A stretch of 64,000 bases of DNA from Ardenticatenaceae bacterium (GTDB taxonomy: Bacteria > Chloroflexota > Anaerolineae > Promineifilales > Promineifilaceae), in contig JACKCC010000018.1 in NCBI GenBank assembly GCA_020634245.1, positions 62,001 to 126,000 on the forward strand. Direction: 5' to 3'. Below are positions 25,889 to 34,495 of the stretch, piece by piece (within the stretch, counting starts at the first letter, position 1; each line of letters opens with the position of its first letter). The notes beneath the pieces are model-generated. The model had not been told where the DNA came from. It made no database searches and worked only from the letters and a program-made list of their open reading frames with translations. Both the position numbers and the translations under genes were made by a program.

Positions 25889-26947
25889 ATGAATGGCAAA
25901 CTCATATTACTCCTACTCATCCTCATTCCTGCCGCAGGCGCATTAGTCCTATGGTTGACCAGAAACCCTAAACCGGCAGCCTCCCCGCCTCTCATACAAC
26001 AAAATTTACCAGACCCACCGACCGAACCGGTCAAATTAATATTCATTCACCACTCAACAGGCGGCAACTGGCTGGCCGACATTGGTGAACATGATTTTGC
26101 TGGTGGACTGGGCCAGGCATTGCAAGAAAACAATTATTTCGTCAGCGCCACTAATTATGATTGGACGGTAAATGGCAATGCCATTGGCAGCCGAGCTGAC
26201 ATCGGCAATTGGTGGGAATGGTTCAACAGTCCGCAGCGAGACGAGATTATGCAAGCCGTTTACACTGAATTCGGCCAAAATCTGAAAGGGCAAGCCGATT
26301 GGACCTACTTTGGCAGCTACAGCCGGATGGATGATCCCGATCCGGTACGAGAAAACGAGATCATCCTGTTCAAATCTTGCTACCCCAATTCGCATCTGGC
26401 CGGCAGTCCAAACGATCCGGCAACAACAACCGACAATCCTTTACGAACAAAGGATGCCTGGGCCGGTGATGAATTTATGACCGTTGCCAATGCCAAAGGC
26501 ATTTACAATGATCTGCTCGATTACTTCGCCATGCATCAGGATAAATTGTTTGTTGTCATTACTGCCCCGCCCTTGGTGAAAAATGATAGTGCGCAAAAAA
26601 CAGATGCCCGTCATGCGGCTAATGCCCGTGCGTTTAACAACTGGCTGGTCAACGAATGGCTGACCGATTACCCTCATGCCAACGTGGCCGTTTTTGATTT
26701 TTACAACGTGCTGACCAGCAATAACGGCAGCAGTAATACCAATGACGCCTGGCTGGAAGAAGGAAATCACCACCGCTGGTGGAATGAAGCAGTTCAATAT
26801 ATTCAAACTGAGGACAACAACTTCTCGGCTTATGGCACGCGCAAGGACAGCCATCCATCTGGCGCTGGCGGACAAAAAGCAACGGCCGAATTCGTGCCGC
26901 TGCTCAATTATTATTACCAACGCTGGCAGGCTGCCCAATCGGAATAG
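25889..26947 (+). CDS. Secreted or anchored SGNH-hydrolase-like protein
   Basis: A 352-residue protein with an N-terminal signal/anchor (residues 4-23, LILLLLILIPAAGALVLWL). The ectodomain starts with IFIHHSTGGNWL near residue 53, which resembles block I of SGNH/GDSL hydrolases with a candidate nucleophile Ser. Near the C-terminus the segment KDSHPSGAGGQKATAEF, about residues 316-332, resembles the DxxHP block that carries Asp and His. Together they suggest an esterase/acylhydrolase outside the membrane, but the intervening Gly and Asn blocks are not obvious. A GGGAG ribosome site precedes the ATG. It stands alone, divergent from the ligase operon. Confidence 0.55.
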   Translation: MNGKLILLLLILIPAAGALVLWLTRNPKPAASPPLIQQNLPDPPTEPVKLIFIHHSTGGNWLADIGEHDFAGGLGQALQENNYFVSATNYDWTVNGNAIGSRADIGNWWEWFNSPQRDEIMQAVYTEFGQNLKGQADWTYFGSYSRMDDPDPVRENEIILFKSCYPNSHLAGSPNDPATTTDNPLRTKDAWAGDEFMTVANAKGIYNDLLDYFAMHQDKLFVVITAPPLVKNDSAQKTDARHAANARAFNNWLVNEWLTDYPHANVAVFDFYNVLTSNNGSSNTNDAWLEEGNHHRWWNEAVQYIQTEDNNFSAYGTRKDSHPSGAGGQKATAEFVPLLNYYYQRWQAAQSE

Positions 26948-26956
26948 CCGGGTAAA

Positions 26957-27496
26957 TTAAGAGGGCGGCGTTCCGGCATTTTCGGGGATGGGTAGGCCAT
27001 CGGGCACGGCCGTTAACTGATCACAACTAATGATCTGAACATCTTCCCAAACATAACCCTGGGCCTGGAACGTGAGGAGGTCTTTTATCCAGCGTTTGGT
27101 GCCATCTTCCAGGGCATAAATGTGCGGGCTTGCCGGGCATTTGAGTAATAAATGAATGGGTTTGCCCTCCTCAAACTGCTGTAAAAATTCATCTTCAACC
27201 TCATGAACCTGCCGCCATTGGTAGCCATACCAGTGAAATGCGTCAAGCGTGCTGATCCAGCGACGCCGGTTGTTCTCTAAAACATATACTTCAGGGCCGC
27301 TGCCTTTGAGCAGCAAACCATCACGGATGACCAACGCACTGCTGTCGGGCATGACGCGGGCCAGGTTTTGGCCGCTGCGATTGAACGGGACATTGATCAC
27401 CGCCACTAAAATGATGAGCAAAAAGACGATGCGTCCCAAGGTGCGTTCTAATTGCATAGGTTTGCCGGTGATTACGGCCGTTTCTTGTTTATTCAT
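26957..27496 (-). CDS. Membrane-anchored protein with two WI-GY-W repeats
   Basis: A 179-residue protein with one membrane helix (about residues 22-40, IVFLLIILVAVINVPF) and an outside domain containing two internal repeats. The first, EVYVLENNRRRWISTLDAFH, continues to GYQWRQVHEV. The second, HIYALEDGTKRWIKDLLTFQ, continues to GYVWEDVQII. The repeat pattern (aromatic, Glu, basic, Arg-Trp-Ile, then Gly-Tyr-x-Trp about 15 residues later) also appears in secreted proteins that have other domains, and its function is not established. The start at MNKQET is favoured by a GGGAGA ribosome site; an ATG four codons upstream overlaps that site. It forms a pair with the next membrane protein gene. Confidence 0.75.
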   Translation of the reverse strand: MNKQETAVITGKPMQLERTLGRIVFLLIILVAVINVPFNRSGQNLARVMPDSSALVIRDGLLLKGSGPEVYVLENNRRRWISTLDAFHWYGYQWRQVHEVEDEFLQQFEEGKPIHLLLKCPASPHIYALEDGTKRWIKDLLTFQAQGYVWEDVQIISCDQLTAVPDGLPIPENAGTPPS

Positions 27497-27508
27497 GTCG
27501 TCTCCCAT

Positions 27509-28195
27509 CTAAGCCACGATAAAAAAGCCCAAAATCTCACCCAGGCTGGCGAAAATGTTGGTGTAAAAGTTGCCGCCCAATTGACGAAATAGTTCAAATT
27601 GCATGCTGGGTGCGCCAATAAACGGCCGTATCGTCCACGCTAACTGGCTCCCCACAAACGCATACAAAAACATCCACAACCGCAGCACCCAACGCCGCTC
27701 CGTCTCGCCGGCTTCGCTGCCACGCATCACCCGCATTCCCTGCGCCAGAAACACCACACCCATCACGCCGGAAATGCCGAAAATAGCCACATTCAACAGC
27801 TTAAAAAACTGATATTGGCTGGTGGTCAGCAGGAAAAAGATAGAAATTGGGGCAAAACTGACCAGGAGTACGGCCGTTACCGCAATCGCCGTCAAAATCA
27901 AGGCCACGTTCTGGGCAATGCTCTGGTCCGAGCCAAACAAGATGTTAAAAAAGTACAACGTGGGTACACAAACCAGCAGCGTCACCAAAAACAAAATCGG
28001 TAGCTTCACCGCCGAACTCAACGCTTGCGCCGGGCTGTGCGTCGAACCCAGCACCGCCCCATAAATCGCCAGAAACACAAAACTGGACACCAACATCGAG
28101 CGCACTTTCGGCCGCAGGTCAAACCCATCTCGAATCTCCTCAAAAAACTGCTGCCGGCTGCGCAAAATCTGCTCAATCACTGCCAAATCGTTCAT
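27509..28195 (-). CDS. Multi-spanning membrane protein of unknown function
   Basis: A 228-residue protein with about five or six hydrophobic helices. The C-terminal segment WTIRPFIGAPSMQFELFR is reminiscent of a conserved membrane family in cyanobacteria and Chloroflexi that has carried the misleading label 'actin-binding WH2'; I cannot assign a function. The stop is followed after 12 bases by the start of the two-repeat anchored protein, so the pair is probably co-transcribed and may form one membrane complex. Confidence 0.75.
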   Translation of the reverse strand: MNDLAVIEQILRSRQQFFEEIRDGFDLRPKVRSMLVSSFVFLAIYGAVLGSTHSPAQALSSAVKLPILFLVTLLVCVPTLYFFNILFGSDQSIAQNVALILTAIAVTAVLLVSFAPISIFFLLTTSQYQFFKLLNVAIFGISGVMGVVFLAQGMRVMRGSEAGETERRWVLRLWMFLYAFVGSQLAWTIRPFIGAPSMQFELFRQLGGNFYTNIFASLGEILGFFIVA

Positions 28196-28199
28196 CGTA

Positions 28200-28262
28200 A
28201 CCTCCGGTTAGCTGTTAGCGATTAGCTTTTAGCTAATCACTAATTGCTAAATGCTAACCGCT
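28200..28262. repeat. Short TTAGC/GCTAA inverted-repeat cluster
   Basis: A run of TTAGC, GCTAA and TTAGCTAA words from 28207 to about 28262 gives several alternative stems (for example GATTAGC...GCTAATC). It lies upstream of the minus-strand membrane gene and may form hairpins in its leader. Confidence 0.45.
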
Positions 28263-28382
28263 AAACATCACAGACAGGTCAAGATTGTGTAACGATTGGG
28301 TAACAGTTTTCTCTTGGCAGATTTGGCTGACTGCAATATAATTCGTTAGCGAAATATTCGTTAACAAAATTTTTCAGGGAGC

Positions 28383-28445
28383 AGTGCCAGGCACGGGGCA
28401 AACCGTCCTGGTCAGCCATGATCTTAACGCCCCGTGCCTGGCACT
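28383..28445. repeat. 63-bp palindromic repeat (AGTGCCAGGCACGGGGC family)
   Basis: Perfect 17-base arms, 28383-28399 and 28429-28445 (AGTGCCAGGCACGGGGC and its complement), around a 29-base loop. A second 63-bp copy lies at 59854-59916, and a half-copy at 14172-14183. Here it lies directly upstream of the MarR gene, so it may form a hairpin in that leader. Confidence 0.85.
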
Positions 28446-28463
28446 CCTGTTCACAAAAAATGT

Positions 28464-28925
28464 ATGAACAACGAAATCGATGAATCACTTTTGAGCGATG
28501 AACCGCTGTCCGACCAGGTTTTCCACCAATTCCTGGCCCTGCTGCGCCACAAACGACAGTACGCCCGCCAGATCGAGACGGAACAAGGCATCAAACCGCG
28601 CGATTTTTCCGTCTTGCGCTTTTTGCTGGATTCCGGCCCGGCGACGGTGAGCCAGGTGCAGGCCTTTTTGCACAACAGCCCCAGCACCGCCTCGACGCTC
28701 ATTGCCCAGTTGGAAGAGGCGGGCTACGTCAGCCGCCGCCGTTCTGATGAAGACAACCGGGTGGTCATCGTCAGCCTGGAGCCGGCGGGGCAAACGATTG
28801 CCGAACAAGCGCCGTTTGGCGGCCTGCCTTTGCTGCGGCGGCGGTTGGCCCGGCTGCCGGAGGAGCGGCTGGTGCAAATTCAGGACGTTTTAGTGGAGTT
28901 GATGGCGTTGATGGAGGCGTCATGA
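28464..28925 (+). CDS. MarR family transcriptional regulator
   Basis: A 153-residue winged-helix DNA-binding protein. RDFSVLRFLLDSGPATVSQVQAFLHNSPSTASTLIAQLEEAGYVSRR (about residues 42-88) covers the helix-turn-helix, with the Asp-Asp-Arg-Val wing (DEDNRVVIVSL) following. The last codons overlap the ABC exporter start by four bases (ATGA), so it is the first gene of a three-gene operon and probably represses the exporter until a toxic ligand binds. The start at MNNEIDESLL avoids residues encoded by the palindromic repeat; an in-frame GTG at 28434 is less likely. Confidence 0.9.
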   Translation: MNNEIDESLLSDEPLSDQVFHQFLALLRHKRQYARQIETEQGIKPRDFSVLRFLLDSGPATVSQVQAFLHNSPSTASTLIAQLEEAGYVSRRRSDEDNRVVIVSLEPAGQTIAEQAPFGGLPLLRRRLARLPEERLVQIQDVLVELMALMEAS

Positions 28926-30847
28926 ACGGGTTACGACGCACGCTGCCTTTTGTACGGCCGTACCGCTGGACCGCCTTCTTCATGCTCCTGACCACCGTGT
29001 TACCGGCCGGAATGGAACTGGTCGTGCCCCGTGCCCTGCGCACCATCATCGACCAGGGCATCACGCCGGGCGACATGAACGCCATCGTTCGCGGCTCGGT
29101 GGTGATGCTGGTGGCGGCACTCATTGGCGCGGCGGCGACGTTGAGCCAGGGCTATTTTCGGGCCACGATGTCGCAGGGATTGGCCTACGACATGCGCAAC
29201 AAGCTGTTCGCCCACATCCAAACCTTCTCCTTCGCCAATCTGGACCAGATGCAGACCGGCCAGTTGATGACCCGCCTTTCCAGCGACATCGACATCGTGC
29301 GCATGTTTAGCAGCGCCGGGATTTCTCTTCTGTTTCGCGTGTTGACGATGATTATTGGCAGCGTGGTGTTGATGAGCCTGATCGACTGGCAGTTGACCCT
29401 GGTCATGGCCGTCCTGCTGCCGCTGGCCGGATTGGTCATTTGGAATGTGATCCGGCTGGCTCAACCGCTGTTCACCATCGTTCAGGAAAAATTGGCGGCG
29501 CTAAACACCATCGTCCAGGAGAATTTGGCCGGGGCGCAGGTGGTTAAGGCGTTTGTGCGCGAGCGGTACGAAATCGGCCGTTTCCGCCGCTTCAACGATG
29601 ATTTTATGGCTCAAAACATCACCGTCGGCCGGTTGATGGCCGTGGCTCTGCCGGCGCTGACCATCCTCACCAATCTGGGCATTGTGGCTGTGCTCTGGTT
29701 TGGCGGGCGGGATACGATTAACGGCCGTCTCACCGTCGGTGAATTGGTAGCTTTCAACAATTACCTGATGATCGGCATGTCGCCCTTGATGCTGCTGGGC
29801 AACATCCTGACCATGGTTTCCCGTGCCGAAGCGTCGGCCATTCGCATGTGGGAAGTGTTGGATACGGAACCGATAGTAAAAACGGCCGTTTCCCCCCATA
29901 CCGCTCCTGTTTTGCATGGCGCTGTCACCTTTAACAACGTCACTTTTCATTACGACGGTGTAGAGGAATGGACGCAGAGTGACGCGGAGAAGACGCAGAG
30001 ATTCGCAAAGGAAAAAACTGGTTCTCTGATGAATCCTGGGGTAGGGGCGCGGCCTTGTGCTCGCCCAATCAGGGGCGACCACAAGGGTACGCCCCTACAA
30101 CCACAGAAGACCTCAGAAAGACAAAATTCTCCGCGGTTAAACGCCAACGGCCGTTTCGGGGGCCAGAACGTCCTCAACGGCATCAGCTTCACCGCGCAGC
30201 CGGGACAGCGCATTGCCCTGCTGGGCGCGACTGGCTCCGGCAAGAGCAGCCTGGTTAACCTGATTCCCCGCTTTTACGACGCCAATCAAGGTCAAATCAG
30301 CATCGACGGCGTAGACGTGCGCCAATGGGAACCGGAGGCCCTGCGCAAACGGATCGGCGTCGTCTTGCAGCAGACAACCCTTTTCAGCGGCACGGTACGG
30401 GAAAATATCGCCTACGGCCGCCCCGACGCCAGCCTGGATGAAGTGATTACCGCCGCCCAAGCTGCCCAGGCCCACGATTTCATCATGGCCCTGCCCGACG
30501 GCTACGACAGCCTGGTCGAAGAACGGGGCGCTAACCTCTCCGGCGGGCAAAAACAGCGCATTGCCATTGCCCGCGCCCTACTCATCAACCCGGCCATCCT
30601 CATTCTGGATGACAGCACCAGCGCCGTGGACATGGAAACCGAGGCGAAAATCAAGGCCGCCCTGGACGCGCAGTTAGGCCACATGACCACCTTTATCGTC
30701 GCCCAGCGCATCAACAGCGTGCTTAATGCCGACCAGATTTTGGTGTTGGAACACGGCCGTATCGCCGCCCAGGGTACGCACCAGGAACTCCTGGCCAGCA
30801 GCCCGATTTATCAAGAGATTTATGAATCGCAGTTAGGAAGGGACTAG
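28922..30847 (+). CDS. Heterodimeric ABC exporter subunit with degenerate site and in-frame repeat insertion
   Basis: A 641-residue half-exporter: six-helix membrane domain (about 1-320), then an ATP-binding domain. Walker A GATGSGKSS is near residue 434, and the signature NLSGGQKQR is canonical. Two departures mark a degenerate catalytic site: Walker B ends LILDDSTS (Asp replaces the catalytic Glu) and the switch His is Gln (IVAQRINSV). Between the first strand of the nucleotide-binding domain (FNNVTFHYDG) and NVLNGISF lie about 60 foreign residues (about 347-408). They are encoded by a composite palindromic repeat also found between genes at 16390-16540. The reading frame is kept. A partner subunit follows. 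Whether the insert is tolerated is untested. Confidence 0.9.
   Translation: MNGLRRTLPFVRPYRWTAFFMLLTTVLPAGMELVVPRALRTIIDQGITPGDMNAIVRGSVVMLVAALIGAAATLSQGYFRATMSQGLAYDMRNKLFAHIQTFSFANLDQMQTGQLMTRLSSDIDIVRMFSSAGISLLFRVLTMIIGSVVLMSLIDWQLTLVMAVLLPLAGLVIWNVIRLAQPLFTIVQEKLAALNTIVQENLAGAQVVKAFVRERYEIGRFRRFNDDFMAQNITVGRLMAVALPALTILTNLGIVAVLWFGGRDTINGRLTVGELVAFNNYLMIGMSPLMLLGNILTMVSRAEASAIRMWEVLDTEPIVKTAVSPHTAPVLHGAVTFNNVTFHYDGVEEWTQSDAEKTQRFAKEKTGSLMNPGVGARPCARPIRGDHKGTPLQPQKTSERQNSPRLNANGRFGGQNVLNGISFTAQPGQRIALLGATGSGKSSLVNLIPRFYDANQGQISIDGVDVRQWEPEALRKRIGVVLQQTTLFSGTVRENIAYGRPDASLDEVITAAQAAQAHDFIMALPDGYDSLVEERGANLSGGQKQRIAIARALLINPAILILDDSTSAVDMETEAKIKAALDAQLGHMTTFIVAQRINSVLNADQILVLEHGRIAAQGTHQELLASSPIYQEIYESQLGRD
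29965..30150. repeat. Composite repeat inserted in frame in exporter ATP-binding domain
   Basis: It begins with a GACGCAGAG..GACGCGGAG..GACGCAGAG stretch, contains a 58-bp palindrome at 30041-30098 (GTAGGGGCG...CGCCCCTAC), and ends with CTCCGCGGTTAAACG. The same building blocks occur between genes at 3690-3727, 16390-16540 and 42945-42990. About 62 codons are added to the gene. Confidence 0.8.
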
Positions 30848-30925
30848 TAGCTAGCGGCTAGTGGCTAGTAGCTAGTGGTTTGAACCTGACTACCAGCCAC
30901 CAACTACCAGCTACCAGCTACTAAA
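30848..30925. repeat. TAGCTAG/CTAGCTAC inverted-repeat spacer
   Basis: A 78-base spacer made of TAGCTAG, GGCTAGTAGC and their near complements (CCAGCCACC, CCAGCTACCAGCTAC) can fold into one long imperfect hairpin between the two exporter subunit genes. Confidence 0.5.
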
Positions 30926-30928
30926 AAA

Positions 30929-32749
30929 ATGACCCAACAATCCACCCCACCCCCTCGCGTCCGGCTCGGTTATGGCGGCGTGGCCAGAATGACCGGCGAA
31001 AGCGCCCGCGATACCCGGCAAACGGTCAAACGACTGGCTGCGTATGCACGGCCGTACACCTCCCAACTCATCGGCGTGGCCCTGCTCGTTGCTGTCAGCA
31101 CCGCTGCCGGATTAGCCGGGCCGATTTTGCTGGGCCAGGCGATTGACAAATTCGTCATTCCCCGCGACATGACGGGATTGGGACGATGGGTACTGGTGAT
31201 GCTCGGTTTGTACCTGCTGGGCGGCGTGGCCTCCATCATTCATGGCATCTTGATGGTCGGCATCGGCCAGCGCCTCATTGCCGATTTGCGCGCTGAATTG
31301 TTCAACCATTTGCAGCGGCTCTCGATGGTTTTCCATGACCAGCACAAAGTCGGCGATTTGATGAGCCGGGTCACCAACGACACCGAAGCGATCAACAGCA
31401 TCCTCTCCAACGGCCTCATTGAATTCGTCAGCAACATTTTGCTGCTGGGCGGCATCATGGTTTCCATGTTCCTGCTCAACTGGCCGCTGGCCATTGGCAC
31501 ACTCATTTTGCTGCCGCTGATGCTCTATATCACCAGCATCATCACCCGCCGCAGCCGGTTGGCCTTCCGCCAGGTGCAGCGCAATCTAGGCTGGATGAAC
31601 GCCGTCATGGAAGAAAACATCGCCGGGATTCGGGTGGTGCAAGCCTTTGCGCGGGCCAGTGACACGCTGGCCCAGTTTGAAGTGGCCAACGCCGCCAACC
31701 GGCAGGCGGGCACGAAGGCCGACATCATCACCGCCATTTTGGGGCCGATGTTCACGACGATGAGCACGATCACGATTGCGGCGACGGCGCTGCTGGGCGG
31801 CTGGCTGGCCCTGCGCGGGCTGGTGACGGTGGGCATCATCACCACCTTTGTCGTCTACATCATGAACTTCTTCCGGCCGATGCGGGCCATCGCCATGCTC
31901 TACAACGGGCTGCAAGCGGCGCTGGCCGGGGCGGAGCGGATTTTTGAGGTGTTGGATGTGGACACGGCCGTTCCCGACGCCCCCAACGCCCAACCCTTAG
32001 CCATCCAGGGCGAAGTCACCTTCGACGACGTGACCTTCAGTTACAAAACCGGCCAGCCGGTCCTGGAACACGTCAGCCTGACCACCCAACCGGGCCAGAC
32101 CATCGCTCTAGTCGGCCCCACCGGCGCTGGCAAGACGACCATCGTCAACCTGCTCAGCCGCTTTTACGACGTGGATTCGGGCACGATTGCCATTGACGAG
32201 CACGATATTCGGGCCGTCCAGCAGGCTTCCATCCGCGAACAGTTGGGCATCGTCTTGCAAGACACGTTCCTGTTCTCCGATACGGTTATGGAAAACATCC
32301 GCTACGGCAACCTGAACGCTACCGATGACGAGGTCATCGCCGCCGCCAAACTGGCCAACGCCGACTGGTTCATCCGCCGCCTGCCGCAGGGCTACCACAC
32401 CCAGGTCTCGGAGCAGGGACACAATTTCAGCCAGGGGCAGCGGCAGTTACTGGCCATCGCCCGCGCCGTCCTGGCCAACCCGCGCATCCTCATCCTGGAC
32501 GAGGCCACCAGCAGCGTGGACACGCGCACGGAGATGCAAATTCAGGAAGCGCTGCTGCGCCTGATGGCCGGGCGCACAGCTTTTGTCATCGCCCACCGGC
32601 TGAGTACGATTCGGGAGGCGGATCAGGTGTTGGTGATTGATCACGGCCGTATCATCGAACAAGGCACACACGAGTCACTGCTGGAACAGGGCGGCTTTTA
32701 CCACAATTTGTACATGAGCCAGTTTGAGGGAGGGGAAACGGCCGTTTAA
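30929..32749 (+). CDS. Heterodimeric ABC exporter subunit, catalytic partner
   Basis: A 606-residue half-exporter. The membrane domain (about 40-340, six helices) is preceded by a polar N-tail. The ATP-binding domain has Walker A GPTGAGKTT near residue 395, Walker B LILDEATSS with the catalytic Glu, and switch His in IAHRLSTI. Its signature, FSQGQRQ, is altered from LSGGQ. In heterodimeric exporters the altered signature faces the partner's degenerate Walker B, so the two genes complement exactly. Known systems of this layout (TM287/288, BmrCD types) export drugs or lipids. MarR control fits drug efflux. Its 3' end was later copied repeatedly downstream (33822-34425). Confidence 0.93.
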   Translation: MTQQSTPPPRVRLGYGGVARMTGESARDTRQTVKRLAAYARPYTSQLIGVALLVAVSTAAGLAGPILLGQAIDKFVIPRDMTGLGRWVLVMLGLYLLGGVASIIHGILMVGIGQRLIADLRAELFNHLQRLSMVFHDQHKVGDLMSRVTNDTEAINSILSNGLIEFVSNILLLGGIMVSMFLLNWPLAIGTLILLPLMLYITSIITRRSRLAFRQVQRNLGWMNAVMEENIAGIRVVQAFARASDTLAQFEVANAANRQAGTKADIITAILGPMFTTMSTITIAATALLGGWLALRGLVTVGIITTFVVYIMNFFRPMRAIAMLYNGLQAALAGAERIFEVLDVDTAVPDAPNAQPLAIQGEVTFDDVTFSYKTGQPVLEHVSLTTQPGQTIALVGPTGAGKTTIVNLLSRFYDVDSGTIAIDEHDIRAVQQASIREQLGIVLQDTFLFSDTVMENIRYGNLNATDDEVIAAAKLANADWFIRRLPQGYHTQVSEQGHNFSQGQRQLLAIARAVLANPRILILDEATSSVDTRTEMQIQEALLRLMAGRTAFVIAHRLSTIREADQVLVIDHGRIIEQGTHESLLEQGGFYHNLYMSQFEGGETAV

Positions 32750-32847
32750 CACAACCGTCTCCCTCCCCAACAAAATTAGTGAAACCGGGAAAATGGTCAG
32801 AGACCAAAGAAGCAGAGCGGCACGGTCAAAGACCGGCCACAGCAATT

Positions 32848-33327
32848 TTAGGAAGACCGTGCCGGAGCAGGGGCGTTTATTGTAATAAGACCTGGTTTTG
32901 AATAATCATAAGAAGTTACTCGCTTGGGTTTAATACGAATAATTACACAGTTGAAATGATTAGCCAAGTCGGACGCCATGCTCCGAGCATCCTCAGCAGG
33001 CATGTAACGCTCAAAGATAGAAGTGCGTTTTGCTACGACATCTTCGTAATCAAGAACGGCTTCACCATATATGAGAACACCCCGAAGGGGATAATCTTGA
33101 GTGTCAATGAGCACAGTGACATTCGGATTGTGTTTGATATTTCTTACTTTATGGGTGATATCTTGTGTTCCAATTAGAATATCCCCATTATCATACTTGA
33201 AATAAAGAGCTGCCATATGGATTGTGCCATCAGAATTTATGCTGCTCAGGCGAGCAATCGGTGCTTCATTGAGAAATGCCACAAGTTCATCTTGCGTGAA
33301 GGGTGGCTTTTGTGGATATGGTTTCAT
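32848..33327 (-). CDS. Pyridoxamine 5'-phosphate oxidase-fold (PPOX) flavoprotein
   Basis: A 159-residue split-barrel protein. PIARLSSINSDGTIHMAALYFKYDNGDILIGT (about residues 28-59) is the PPOX-type flavin- or F420-binding start, followed by HKVRNIKHNPNVTVLID and GVLIYGEAVL. Members bind FMN, F420 or haem and act as small reductases or oxidases in the cytosol. The specific reaction cannot be read. It is a single gene with lower GC content than the neighbouring exporter and no palindrome copies. It begins after a GGAGAT ribosome site. Confidence 0.85.
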   Translation of the reverse strand: MKPYPQKPPFTQDELVAFLNEAPIARLSSINSDGTIHMAALYFKYDNGDILIGTQDITHKVRNIKHNPNVTVLIDTQDYPLRGVLIYGEAVLDYEDVVAKRTSIFERYMPAEDARSMASDLANHFNCVIIRIKPKRVTSYDYSKPGLITINAPAPARSS

Positions 33328-33821
33328 CTCAATCTCCTGATAAGCGGAATGAATTACCTTTAGTTACAAACTTACATGTTCAGCCAACTATAAGACATTG
33401 TTGTCATTGTTGCATGAGCCGCCCAACTATATTATTAACCCGCCCAGGGTGCCGGATAATCCCAAAGAAATTCGTCTTATCCTACTAAAATTGCAGGATA
33501 AGATGAAAATCGGGGTTTTATCAAGCCCTTTAGCTGGATAAACCACTTTATATGGCACAAATTGCCGCGTCGCTAAACAAAAAAGCCACCCGTGAAAAGT
33601 TACGAATTGCGAGTTCAGTAACAAGCCATACGGGTGGCTGAGAAAACGATTGTGAAGTTGATAAGTGCTGATGAGAATTGTGTTGGCAAGACGGCTCACA
33701 TTTCACTGAACCCGCTAAGAACAGGATACCATAAATTAGGGGTTGGTGACAAGCCCTCCAAGAACTAATCGCCACCTATCCCAGCAAATACTGGGCCGAA
33801 ATACTTCCTGGCCCAACCTAT
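33328..33821. other. Gene-poor spacer with hairpins
   Basis: I see no credible gene. There is an imperfect hairpin CTTATCCTACTAAAATTGCAGGATAAG near 33475-33501 and an IR with arms AGCCACCCGT (33584-33593) and ACGGGTGGCT (33630-33639) that would be followed by a T-run on the minus strand. The second therefore resembles a minus-strand terminator. Confidence 0.5.
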
Positions 33822-34425
33822 GCTGTCCTGGCCGACCCGCACATTCTCATCCTGGATGAGGCCACCAGCAGCGTAAACACGCGCACCGGCTGAGTACGAT
33901 TCGGGAGGCGGATCAAGTGTTGGTGATTGATCACGGCCAATTTGTATATGAGCCAGTTTGAGGGAGAGGAAACGGCGTAAAACAGAGCAAGAAAGGCTGC
34001 CCCAGAGCAACGGCCGTATCATCGAACAAGGCGGCTTCTACCACAATTTGTACATGAGTCAGTTTGCGGGAGGTGAAACGGCGTAAAATAGAGTGAGGAA
34101 GGCCGCTCCAGAGCAACGGCCGTATCATCGAACAAGGCACGCACGACTCCCTACTGGAACTGGGTGGCTTTTACCACAATTTGTATATGAGTCAGTTTAA
34201 GGGAGGGGAAACGACGTAAAACAGAGTGAGGAAGGCTGCCCAGAGCAACGGCCGTATCATCGAACAAGGCACGCCAATTTGTACATGAGCCAGTTTGCGG
34301 GAGGGGAAACGGCGTAAAACAGAGTGAGGAAGGCTGCCCCAGAGCAACGGCCGTATCACCGAACAGGGCGGCTTCTACCATAACTTGTATATGAGTTTGA
34401 GGGAGGGGAAACGGCCGTATCCCCC
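33822..34425 (+). pseudogene. Decayed tandem copies of the exporter gene 3' end
   Basis: From 33822 the sequence matches the Walker B to C-terminus part of the intact exporter gene (compare 32469 onward), with an internal deletion that joins ACGCGCAC directly to CGGCTGAGTACG. Four imperfect units of about 90-130 bases follow, starting near 34001, 34108, 34239 and 34339. Each contains CAACGGCCGTATCATCGAAC..., the reading for NLYMSQF, and GGGAGGGGAAACGGCGTAAAACAGAG. Only the last 30 or so codons of the gene are repeated. Frames are broken, so no protein is expected. The fifth end returns to an intact AACGGCCGTATCCCCC. Confidence 0.88.
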
Positions 34426-34495
34426 ACACTTAAACAAAAAGCGCCCCGTTTCCCAACCAGAAAACGAAGCGCTAAAAGCTGAAACAGTCCTGATA

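Noticed and set aside
33427..33699. Minus-strand frame of 90 codons left of the decayed exporter copies
   Set aside because: It has no motif and spans two hairpins of the spacer. It is considered chance.
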